DNA of 39,353 nucleotides. Origin: Clostridia bacterium (lineage in GTDB: Bacteria; Bacillota; Clostridia; Peptostreptococcales; JAAYPU01). Shown here in pieces: positions 33,091 through 39,353 of this stretch. The notes under the pieces are model-generated. The model had not been told where the DNA came from, made no database searches, and saw only the letters and a list, made by a program, of their open reading frames with translations. The position numbers and the translations under genes are program-made. Position 1 is the first letter of the stretch; every line of letters starts with the position of its first letter. Where the stretch lies: NCBI GenBank assembly GCA_016278615.1, contig JADQBM010000012.1, positions 29,206-68,558 of the forward strand, given 5' to 3'.

Positions 33091-33654
33091 AGGTTAAGGG
33101 TTAGAGGTTAGTGAAGGTTGATTTTATTCTAAAATCTTCATGAATAATCATTTGAGAATGGGGGACAAGAGATTAGTTTTTTGTAAACTGATAAAAGGGG
33201 GATATTCAAATTGAATAGCAAGTATAGAAAAGTTATTGTATGGGAAAAGGCGCATAAATTAACTTTAGATATATATAGATTAACCTCGACGTTCCCTCGG
33301 AGTGAGATGTATGGAATAACATCACAATTAAGAAGGTCAACTAGTTCAGTACCCGCGAACATTGTGGAAGGCTATTCAAGAGGGGGTACGAAGCAATACA
33401 TTAACTTCTTGACAATAGCGAATGGCTCTTTGGCAGAAACCTCATATTTTTTACTTTTAGCTTATGAATTAGATTATATAAAAGAAAAAGAATATATCAA
33501 ACTGGAAGAGAAATGTGAAGAAATAGGTAAGATGCTTAATGCAACAATAAAAACATTAAGAAATAGAGAAGGGATTGGATAAGTTATATATGATGAAAAT
33601 TTTGTTTACAAAATTCTACCATCACTAACCTCTAACCTCCAACCTCTAACCTCT
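33082..33654 (+). mobile_element. Cassette 2: four-helix-bundle gene with about 60-nt terminal inverted repeats
   Basis: The left outer array (33082-33117) and right outer array (33619-33654) are 36 nt each and match as an inverted repeat at 32 of 36 positions. They are built of AGAGGTT heptamers. Just inside each lies a hairpin: GATTTTA-TTC-TAAAATC (33120-33136) on the left, and AATTTTG-TTTA-CAAAATT (33598-33604/33609-33615) on the right. The hairpins are also inverted relative to each other, so the terminal repeats extend to about 60 nt. The 573-bp unit contains one gene, the four-helix-bundle ORF at 33211-33582. It lies between rmlB and rmlA. No target-site duplication is obvious. Confidence 0.82.
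33211..33582 (+). CDS. Four-helix-bundle protein (S23 / Avd-like family), second copy
   Basis: This 123-residue protein is of the same family as the one at 31375 but clearly divergent, so the two cassettes are not a recent duplication. Signature segments are VWEKAHKLTLDIYRLTSTFPRSEMYGI (10-36), RRSTSSVPANIVEGYSRGG (41-59) and FLTIANGSLAETSYFL. The many Lys and Arg residues make it basic, as expected for nucleic-acid binding. The TTG start follows GGGGG by 9 nt. It lies inside the inverted repeats of cassette 2 and is oriented with the operon. The cellular role is unknown; action on its own transcript or on the flanking hairpins is a hypothesis. Confidence 0.9.
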   Translation: MNSKYRKVIVWEKAHKLTLDIYRLTSTFPRSEMYGITSQLRRSTSSVPANIVEGYSRGGTKQYINFLTIANGSLAETSYFLLLAYELDYIKEKEYIKLEEKCEEIGKMLNATIKTLRNREGIG

Positions 33655-33676
33655 TTTCTGAAAGGAGTAAAAGGAA

Positions 33677-34549
33677 ATGAAAGGTATCATTCTCGCCGGC
33701 GGTGCCGGCACTCGACTTTATCCAATAACAAAATCTGTATCCAAGCAAATACTTCCCATATATGACAAACCTATGATATACTATCCTTTGTCAGTATTGA
33801 TGCTGGCAGGAATAAGGGAAATATTGATTATTTCGACCCCAAGAGATGTAAGTGTTTACGAAGAACTTTTAGGGGATGGATCGCAACTGGGTTTGACGTT
33901 TGAGTATGCCATACAAGAGAACCCCAGAGGGTTAGCAGATGCATTTATCGTAGGAGAAAAATTTATTGGTAATGACAAAGTAGCATTAGTACTTGGTGAC
34001 AATGTTTTCTATGGATATGGCTTTACTGGTAGATTAGAAGCTGCAGTAACAAGAGAATCCGGAGCAACCATTTTTGGATACCATGTCAGCAACCCAAGAG
34101 ATTTTGGTGTTGTAGAATTTGATCAAGAGGGAAATGTTATTTCCATAGAGGAAAAACCACAAAACCCCAAATCAAGCTATGCAGTTCCTGGACTTTACTT
34201 TTATGATAATGACGTAATAGAAATCGCAAAAAATGTAAAACCTTCTGATAGAGGCGAAATAGAGATTACTTCAGTAAATAACGAATACTTGAGAAGAGGC
34301 AATTTAAAGGTAGAGCTATTTGGCAGAGGCATGGCATGGCTGGATACAGGAACCCATAGAGGACTTTTAGAAGCTGCAAACTTTGTAGAAGCTATACAGA
34401 CAAGACAGGGATTATATGTTTCTTGTATCGAAGAAATAGCTTATAGAAAAGGCTTTATTAATAGAGATCAATTATTGAAACTTGCTAAAGAATTAGATAA
34501 GACAAGCTATGGAGAGTATTTGAATGCAGTAGCAGAAAATAGGGAATAG
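33677..34549 (+). CDS. rmlA: Glucose-1-phosphate thymidylyltransferase
   Basis: This is the first enzyme of dTDP-L-rhamnose synthesis, joining glucose-1-phosphate and dTTP. The 290-residue length is standard. The nucleotide-binding motif [17 protein letters not shown] is near residues 8-24, followed by [23 protein letters not shown] supplies the metal-binding Asp, and later blocks are [18 protein letters not shown] and MAWLDTGTH. The start follows GAAAGGAG. With rmlCD and rmlB it completes the whole rhamnose pathway in one operon, though interrupted by cassettes. Confidence 0.96.
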   Translation: MKGIILAGGAGTRLYPITKSVSKQILPIYDKPMIYYPLSVLMLAGIREILIISTPRDVSVYEELLGDGSQLGLTFEYAIQENPRGLADAFIVGEKFIGNDKVALVLGDNVFYGYGFTGRLEAAVTRESGATIFGYHVSNPRDFGVVEFDQEGNVISIEEKPQNPKSSYAVPGLYFYDNDVIEIAKNVKPSDRGEIEITSVNNEYLRRGNLKVELFGRGMAWLDTGTHRGLLEAANFVEAIQTRQGLYVSCIEEIAYRKGFINRDQLLKLAKELDKTSYGEYLNAVAENRE

Positions 34550-34555
34550 GCGGCA

Positions 34556-34735
34556 GAGGACAGAGGAAGAATCCATACTCGATATGTCATTGCGAGGAGC
34601 AAAGCGACGTGGCAGTCATTCACTAGCTTCCAACCTACTAACCTCAAGCTATCAACTTTAAACTACGAACTACGAACTACAAATAATAATTTATACTCCA
34701 TACTCTATTATACTAACTATAACTATCGAGGACAA
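34556..34735. repeat. Gene-less repeat spacer between rmlA and wzm
   Basis: Contains a TGTCATTGCGAGGAGC dispersed repeat (34585-34617), CCAACCTACTAACCTC similar to the cassette 2 heptamers, then AACTACG heptamers (about 34661-34682) and ACTCCAT/ACTCTAT units. No gene is present. It looks like a decayed or solo version of the neighbouring cassettes. Confidence 0.75.
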
Positions 34736-34739
34736 AAAA

Positions 34740-35543
34740 ATGACAGGACTATTTATTACAATAAAAGATTTATTTCAAAGTAGGAAGCTTCTTTTTTCAC
34801 TTGCTAAAAATGATTTTAAAAATAAATTTGTAGGATCCTACTTTGGTTTACTATGGTCATTTGTACAACCATTAGCGACTATCGCAGTATTCATTTTTGT
34901 TTTTCAGGTAGGTTTCAGGTCAGCGCCTATAGAAGGAGACTTTCCTTTTGCTTTATGGCTAACAGCAGGTCTTATTCCATGGTTTTACTTTTCAGAAGCA
35001 TGGAATACTGCTACCAATAGCTTCTTTGATTACAGCTTTTTAGTAAAAAAAGTGGTGTTTAAAATAAGCATAATACCGATGATTAAGATCTTATCGGCAC
35101 TGTTTTTACATGTTATTTTCATAGGAATCATGGTTAGTATTTTTATATTGTATGGATACTACCCCAATATATATTATTTGCAACTTATTTACTATGCATT
35201 TGCTATGACGGTATTTCTTATATCCTTAAGTCTAATCACTTCATCTATTATAATATTTTTTAAAGATATTGGGCAGATTTTAAATATTATCCTACAGTTT
35301 GGCATGTGGTTGACGCCTATATTATGGAGATATACGATGATTCCCGAGCAGTACAGATGGATATTAAAATTAAATCCAATGTATTATATCGTAGAAGGCT
35401 ACAGAGATTCACTGATTTTTAATGTTGCCTTTTGGCACAAATATAACCAATCCATGTGGTTCTGGGGCATGACAGCACTATTCTTTATTATAGGGCTATA
35501 CTGCTTCAAGAAATTGAAACCACACTTTGCGGACGTTTTATAA
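34740..35543 (+). CDS. wzm: Polysaccharide ABC exporter, membrane subunit (Wzm/TagG-like)
   Basis: This is the permease of an ABC-2 type exporter that moves completed lipid-linked polysaccharide across the membrane. It has 267 residues and about six transmembrane helices. The N-terminal amphipathic region, LAKNDFKNKFVGSYFGLLWSFVQPL, is the standard signature of the family, and WLTPILWRYTMIPEQYRWILKLNPMYYIVEGYRD marks the C-terminal half. It pairs with the ATPase encoded at 35657. In this pathway chain growth finishes in the cytoplasm before export, unlike the Wzx route also present in the locus. Confidence 0.93.
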   Translation: MTGLFITIKDLFQSRKLLFSLAKNDFKNKFVGSYFGLLWSFVQPLATIAVFIFVFQVGFRSAPIEGDFPFALWLTAGLIPWFYFSEAWNTATNSFFDYSFLVKKVVFKISIIPMIKILSALFLHVIFIGIMVSIFILYGYYPNIYYLQLIYYAFAMTVFLISLSLITSSIIIFFKDIGQILNIILQFGMWLTPILWRYTMIPEQYRWILKLNPMYYIVEGYRDSLIFNVAFWHKYNQSMWFWGMTALFFIIGLYCFKKLKPHFADVL

Positions 35544-35650
35544 ACAATTGATAATTGAGAATGGAAATTGGAAAAAAGAAATTCTCAATTTGAATTTCAA
35601 CATTAATTATCAATTGTCAACTATCAATTTTCAATTGACAAGTCGAGGGA
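35544..35650. repeat. Palindromic array between wzm and wzt
   Basis: CAATTGATAATTGAGAATGG units on the left are mirrored by TTATCAATTGTCAACTATCA units on the right. A perfect 8-bp stem, TTGAGAAT/ATTCTCAA (near 35554 and 35580), lies inside the left half. The array separates two subunit genes that are normally tightly coupled. An open frame crossing it is rejected as a gene. Confidence 0.75.
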
Positions 35651-35656
35651 ATAACA

Positions 35657-36901
35657 ATGGACAATGGCATTGCTATAAAAGTAAAAACCCTATCAAAAGT
35701 GTACAAGCTTTATGATAAGCCTATAGATAGATTAAAGGAAGCGATGAATCCTTTAAAGAAAAAATATCATAAGGATTTTTATGCTCTTAACAATATATCT
35801 TTTGAAATAAAAAAAGGTGAGACGGTAGGGATTATTGGTAAAAATGGTTCTGGAAAGTCTACGCTTCTTAAGATTATTACAGGAGTGTTATCGCCAACAA
35901 GCGGGGCAGTAAAGGTTAATGGAAGAATATCAGCTCTACTTGAGCTAGGTGCAGGATTTAATCCTGAACTTACTGGAATTGAAAACATATATCTAAATGG
36001 AACAATGATGGGATATTCTCATGAGGAGATGAGGGAGCGAGTACATAAAATTATAGAGTTTGCAGATATAGGAGAATTTATTTATCAACCAGTTAAGACA
36101 TATTCAAGCGGTATGTTTGTGAGACTTGCCTTTGCCGTTGCTATAAATGTAGAGCCAGAAATTTTAATTATTGACGAGGCACTGTCTGTTGGAGATACAA
36201 GGTTTCAGCTTAAATGCATGAACAAGATGAAAGAGATGATGTCGGGCGGTACTACTGTACTTTTTGTATCACACGATATAAATGCTGTAAAAAGGTTCTG
36301 TACAAGGGCTATATGGCTTAACAGCGGTGTAATGCTTGAGGACGGGGCCGTTAATAAGGTTACAGATCAATACCTTGACTATCTTAAGATGGGAGAAAAG
36401 GTTGTTGACCGTGAGGATAAAGCAGAAAAAAATATTGACGACGATATTCCTTTTGTGCCAGGTGAAAACATTGCAGAAATAGTAGCGTTTCATATGTATA
36501 ATAGCAAGAAAAAAGATGTATCAAGGGTAGATTTTAACGAAAGAGTTGTTATTGAGGTAGTGTACGATGTTTATGAAGAAAGCATAGAAAGTCCTGTTTT
36601 AGGCGTTGCAATTAGAGGTATGGACGATGATTATGTATGCGGGCTTAATACGCTTTTGGATAAGTTGGTAATACCGTGGGAATATGGAAGAAACAGATTT
36701 TACATTGAATACAGTGAGGGTATCAGAGCCGTTGGGGGGAAATATTATTTCGATGCCGCACTTATGGATCAGACAGCAACGGTTAACATAAGCTACAAGG
36801 CAATGATAAGAGAGTTTGTTGTAATAACTAATTATGTTGGTGAGGGAAGATATATAATACCTCATAAATGGAGCGGGGCAGTAGAAATAGAGGAAAACTA
36901 A
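35657..36901 (+). CDS. wzt: Polysaccharide ABC exporter ATPase with C-terminal substrate-recognition domain (Wzt-like)
   Basis: This 414-residue ATPase powers Wzm. Walker A GKNGSGKST is at 61-69, the signature YSSGM at 149-153, Walker B ILIIDEAL at 169-176, and the switch His lies in FVSHD. Residues beyond about 260 form an extra beta-rich domain (AEIVAFHMYNSKKKDVSRVDF to the end), the Wzt C-terminal type. In E. coli O9a and related systems that domain binds the chemically capped end of the glycan. Its presence predicts a modified chain end, and a methyltransferase lies 1.2 kb downstream. Leucine codon choice appears to shift to CTT in the second half. Confidence 0.92.
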   Translation: MDNGIAIKVKTLSKVYKLYDKPIDRLKEAMNPLKKKYHKDFYALNNISFEIKKGETVGIIGKNGSGKSTLLKIITGVLSPTSGAVKVNGRISALLELGAGFNPELTGIENIYLNGTMMGYSHEEMRERVHKIIEFADIGEFIYQPVKTYSSGMFVRLAFAVAINVEPEILIIDEALSVGDTRFQLKCMNKMKEMMSGGTTVLFVSHDINAVKRFCTRAIWLNSGVMLEDGAVNKVTDQYLDYLKMGEKVVDREDKAEKNIDDDIPFVPGENIAEIVAFHMYNSKKKDVSRVDFNERVVIEVVYDVYEESIESPVLGVAIRGMDDDYVCGLNTLLDKLVIPWEYGRNRFYIEYSEGIRAVGGKYYFDAALMDQTATVNISYKAMIREFVVITNYVGEGRYIIPHKWSGAVEIEEN

Positions 36902-36952
36902 CAATTGACAATGAGTGGATTTGAATAAAATCCTAATAATAGGTGGATTGAA

Positions 36953-37248
36953 ATGGCTGATAAATACAGCATAGTAATTGTAAATTGGAATTCCGGCGAG
37001 CAACTTAGGAATTGTTATCAATAAATAATATCGATGATGTGGAAACACATATTAACAAAGTTGTGGTTGTTAATAATGCCTCGTCAGATGGTTCTTACAA
37101 AAGTATTGACGAAAACACAATGGAAAGGCTTCCTTATTGGGATGATGCACTTAAAAGATTTCTTACAGAAATTAATGTTTGGGTTTTAGGCATTAAGGTC
37201 GTAAGACGATGCCTTCGGTTTATGGTTTTAGAATTTGTATTACGGTAA
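36953..37248 (+). pseudogene. Chimeric relic: GT2 glycosyltransferase start joined to an rmlD tail
   Basis: The first frame, from ATG 36953 behind AGGTGG, encodes MADKYSIVIVNWNSGEQLRN, the start of a GT2-family glycosyltransferase, and stops at 37024. One missing base near 37016 explains the stop: the next frame continues INNIDDVETHINKVVVVNNASSDGS, the adjacent conserved part of the same family. Around 37115 the homology switches to RLPYWDDALKRFLTEI, the C-terminal end of an RmlD reductase (compare RLPKWEDALDRYF at the end of the intact fusion). The piece ends at 37248 with unrecognised sequence. This is the scar of a recombination that deleted most of both genes. Confidence 0.75.
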
Positions 37249-37259
37249 AGGGGTATATT

Positions 37260-38111
37260 ATGAAAAAAATATTGGTAACTGGTGCTGGAGGATATATAGG
37301 TAGACATGTTGTTTCTAAGCTGCTTGATATTGGCGCTAAAGTTATTGCATGTGATTTTAACCTTTCGGGTGTAGATGATAGAGCGGAAAAATTGGTGTAT
37401 GACATATTTTCGGGTGACCCTAATGTTTTTGAAGCTGTTGCAAAACCTGATGTCTGTCTTCATATGGCATGGAAAGATGGCTTTGTTCATAATTCTGATG
37501 CACATATGGAATATTTGTCAAAGCATTACAAGTTTATAAGGCAAATGACAGATGGCGGGCTTAAACACATAGCTGTAATGGGAACTATGCACGAAATAGG
37601 TTATTACGAGGGAGCCATTGATGAGGATACACCTTGCAATCCAATAAGTATGTATGGTATTGCTAAGGATTCCCTTAAAAGAAGTGTATTTTTAATGCTC
37701 AAGGACAAGGGCGTTATTGTTCAATGGCTTAGAGCGTACTATATTTATGGCGATGATAAAAAGAATAATTCCATATTTGCAAAAATTACGGTTGCGGCAG
37801 AGGATGGGAAAAAATTTTTCCCATTTACATCTGGAAAAAATAAATACGATTTTATTCATGTAGACCAATTGGCACAGCAGATTTCAGCTTGTATAATGCA
37901 GGAGGAGATAAGCGGTATTATTAACTGCTGTACAGGGAAGCCGGTAAGCCTTGCTGATAAAGTAGAGAGCTTTATAAAGGAACATGAATTAAAAATTAAA
38001 TTGCAGTATGGAGTTTATCCTGACCGTCCTTATGACTCGCCTCAAATTTGGGGGAACAGTGAAAAAATAGAAAAAATATTGGGAAATAGGACAGTATGTA
38101 GGAGTGATTAA
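37260..38111 (+). CDS. NAD(P)-dependent sugar epimerase/dehydratase (SDR family)
   Basis: This is a 283-residue extended-SDR enzyme acting on a nucleotide sugar. The Rossmann motif VTGAGGYIGRHV is at 6-17. The catalytic Tyr and Lys lie in SMYGIAKDSLKR, and MGTMHEIGYYEG replaces the more common S(S/T)xxVYG block. The C-terminal half includes YDFIHVDQLAQQI and GIINCCTGKPVSL. The start at 37260 follows AAAGGGG; the longer frame would run into the relic upstream. The sugar substrate is unknown; a dTDP- or GDP-deoxysugar 4-reductase or epimerase is likely. The methyltransferase gene starts 1 nt after its stop. Confidence 0.87.
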   Translation: MKKILVTGAGGYIGRHVVSKLLDIGAKVIACDFNLSGVDDRAEKLVYDIFSGDPNVFEAVAKPDVCLHMAWKDGFVHNSDAHMEYLSKHYKFIRQMTDGGLKHIAVMGTMHEIGYYEGAIDEDTPCNPISMYGIAKDSLKRSVFLMLKDKGVIVQWLRAYYIYGDDKKNNSIFAKITVAAEDGKKFFPFTSGKNKYDFIHVDQLAQQISACIMQEEISGIINCCTGKPVSLADKVESFIKEHELKIKLQYGVYPDRPYDSPQIWGNSEKIEKILGNRTVCRSD

Positions 38112-38112
38112 G

Positions 38113-39353
38113 ATGAACTTGGTTAACGGAGAGAAAAATAAGTTTTTTTCTTTACCAGAAGACAGTGAGAACAGGTATTTTATTGAAAACAAAGAGTCTG
38201 AACATGCAAAAATTATGACGGAACATATTGCAGAAAATTCTGCTGTTTTGGACATTGCGTGTGGTCAGGGATATTTTGGAAGATATTTAAGAGGTAAAAA
38301 TTGCAAAATATATGGTATAGATATTGACGGAAAGGCAATCCAGTGTGCATTAAAAACAGGAGATTATGAGTGGGTAGAGACTATAAATATTACAAATTAT
38401 GTATGGATTGATGATGAAAAAATAAAAGAAATACAAGGGAAACTTGACGTAATTATTTTGGCAGATATTATTGAACATTTATCAGACCCTACTGCACTTA
38501 TTGTTCAGTGTAAAAAGCTGTTGAAAAGGGATGGCATAATATTGATCAGTGTGCCAAATATAGCACATATAAATATCGAACTAATGCTTTTGAACGGAAT
38601 TTTCAACTATGAGCAGATGGGGATTTTGGACAATACGCATTTGAAGTTTTTTACAAGACGTTCTTTTAAGCAGTGGATAGAATTAATTAATAGTTCATAC
38701 GAAGATTTCAACTTGATAGCTGAATATATTGACGAAACAGAATATATTGATGAGTACAGCAAGAAGATTGAAAATAAATACCCTGAACTATATTCTATCT
38801 TAAGCAGAAGAAAAAATACTAATGCTTTGCAAATTATATTTAAACTAGTTCCAGAGGGTTTAGCGTCTATACGTAGTGAGGACGAAGATGCGGATGTTAT
38901 TGAAATTCTTGGTGGTGCCTTACAGGGGCAGGAGAATATTCAAAGTTTGTTGAAGAAATCAACTTATGGGTTAGATGAAAAAATTAAGATGCTGACCAAG
39001 CATGTAACAGAAAAAAATGACTATATAAATGAACTTGAAAAAGGAATCAGATGGCATTTTGAAAAAGAAAATGATTTACAAAAAAGCATTGAGGCAAAGG
39101 ACAGTTATATAAAAGAACTTGAAAGCGGAGTAGCGTGGCAGAAAGAAAAAATAGCGCAAACAGAGCAAGTAATAGAAGCAAAGGTCAGATATAAAAAAGA
39201 GCTTGAAAGCGGAGTAGAGTGGCAGAAAGAAAAAATAGCACAGGCAGACCAAGCAATAGAAGCCAAGGATAGCTATATAAAAGAGCTTGAAAGCGGAGTA
39301 GAGTGGCAGAAAGAAAAAATAGCACAGGCAGACCAAGCAATAGAAGCCAAGGA
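38113..39353 (+). CDS. SAM-dependent methyltransferase with tandem coiled-coil repeats (partial)
   Basis: At least 413 residues are present and the gene runs off the right edge. The class I SAM methyltransferase domain is at about 20-230: motif I AVLDIACGQGYFG (44-56), IYGIDIDG, VIILADIIEHL and LISVPNIAHINIE. From about residue 302 the protein becomes a charged helical region of 28-residue tandem repeats. The consensus is like DSYIKELESGVEWQKEKIAQ followed by ADQAIEAK, at least four units, with 28 equal to four heptads. Next to a Wzt with a C-terminal domain, this matches the layout of WbdD-type chain terminators, which cap the glycan and set its length through a coiled coil. A kinase domain has not been seen before the window ends. 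It starts 1 nt after the SDR stop. Confidence 0.85.
   Translation, partial: MNLVNGEKNKFFSLPEDSENRYFIENKESEHAKIMTEHIAENSAVLDIACGQGYFGRYLRGKNCKIYGIDIDGKAIQCALKTGDYEWVETINITNYVWIDDEKIKEIQGKLDVIILADIIEHLSDPTALIVQCKKLLKRDGIILISVPNIAHINIELMLLNGIFNYEQMGILDNTHLKFFTRRSFKQWIELINSSYEDFNLIAEYIDETEYIDEYSKKIENKYPELYSILSRRKNTNALQIIFKLVPEGLASIRSEDEDADVIEILGGALQGQENIQSLLKKSTYGLDEKIKMLTKHVTEKNDYINELEKGIRWHFEKENDLQKSIEAKDSYIKELESGVAWQKEKIAQTEQVIEAKVRYKKELESGVEWQKEKIAQADQAIEAKDSYIKELESGVEWQKEKIAQADQAIEAK
39016..39351 (+). repeat. Four tandem 84-bp coding repeats in the methyltransferase gene
   Basis: Units are 39016-39099, 39100-39183, 39184-39267 and 39268-39351. Each encodes 28 residues with a central Trp and the ending IEAK. 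The last two units are identical at DNA level over about 70 of 84 bases, which indicates recent duplication. The array continues beyond the window edge. Confidence 0.9.

Noticed and set aside
31375-33582. Diversity-generating retroelement, suggested by two Avd-fold proteins
   Set aside because: No reverse transcriptase and no template/variable repeat pair with adenine-biased change is visible; the proteins are closer in pattern to free-standing S23-type members.
31375-33582. 23S rRNA intervening sequence in the strict sense
   Set aside because: No rRNA sequence flanks the genes; the cassettes lie between protein-coding genes. Only the design is compared.
35527-35715. Open frame linking wzm and wzt
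   Set aside because: It consists of the palindromic array (Asn/Gln/Leu-rich) and overlaps both real genes.
39076-39336. Hydrophobic Phe/Tyr/Leu-rich minus-strand open frame with repeats
   Set aside because: It is the complement of the Glu/Lys-rich coiled-coil repeats of the methyltransferase.

Overview
The window is AT-rich DNA from a low-GC Gram-positive, most likely an anaerobic member of the Clostridia. The reasons are strong AGGAGG-type ribosome binding sites, several TTG starts, a crotonase and 3-hydroxybutyryl-CoA dehydrogenase pair, ferredoxin-type Fe-S oxidoreductases, an LCP protein and an EpsL/M/N-like surface polysaccharide set. No rRNA, tRNA, CRISPR array, transposase or phage gene was found. 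Functions were assigned by reading translations against remembered family motifs; no database search was possible.

Layout. 1-473 is repeat mosaic. 474-2813 holds an orphan acetolactate synthase small subunit, a serine hydrolase and a Mn efflux pump. 3018-7843 is a pyrimidine salvage or degradation operon (codB, codA, LacI regulator, PreA-like oxidoreductase) with TGTAACCGGTTACA operators. 7913-9055 is a convergent Fe-S aldo/keto reductase. 9056-9641 is repeat mosaic. 9642-12985 carries an orphan sensor kinase, then crt and hbd behind a structured leader. 12986-13429 is repeat mosaic. 13430-16787 carries an LCP protein, an unknown anchored protein and a convergent glycosyltransferase.

17115-39353 is a surface polysaccharide locus that runs off the right edge. 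Its first half (17115-29377) has a MarR-type regulator, EpsN/L/M-like genes, glycosyltransferases, a heparinase-like lyase, a UDP-ManNAc-type dehydrogenase, a frameshifted ATP-grasp gene and a Wzx flippase. Its second half (29634-39353) has a dTDP-rhamnose set (rmlC relic, rmlC-rmlD fusion, rmlB, rmlA), a Wzm/Wzt ABC exporter whose Wzt has a C-terminal domain, a GT2/RmlD chimeric relic, an SDR epimerase, and a methyltransferase carrying a tandem 28-residue coiled-coil repeat that resembles a WbdD-type terminator and ruler.

The most unusual feature is a family of modular intergenic elements. Arrays of about 7-nt repeats, with a different unit at each site, abut a conserved short hairpin of the form GATTTTN..N'AAAATC whose closing pair covaries. 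In the rml operon two such elements carry a four-helix-bundle (S23/Avd-fold) gene between inverted arrays; the copy at 33082-33654 has inverted repeats of about 60 nt. A related repeat has inserted in frame inside rmlB. I propose these are one system: mobile or mRNA-excised cassettes related in design to the intervening sequences of 23S rRNA, with solo ends scattered through the window.
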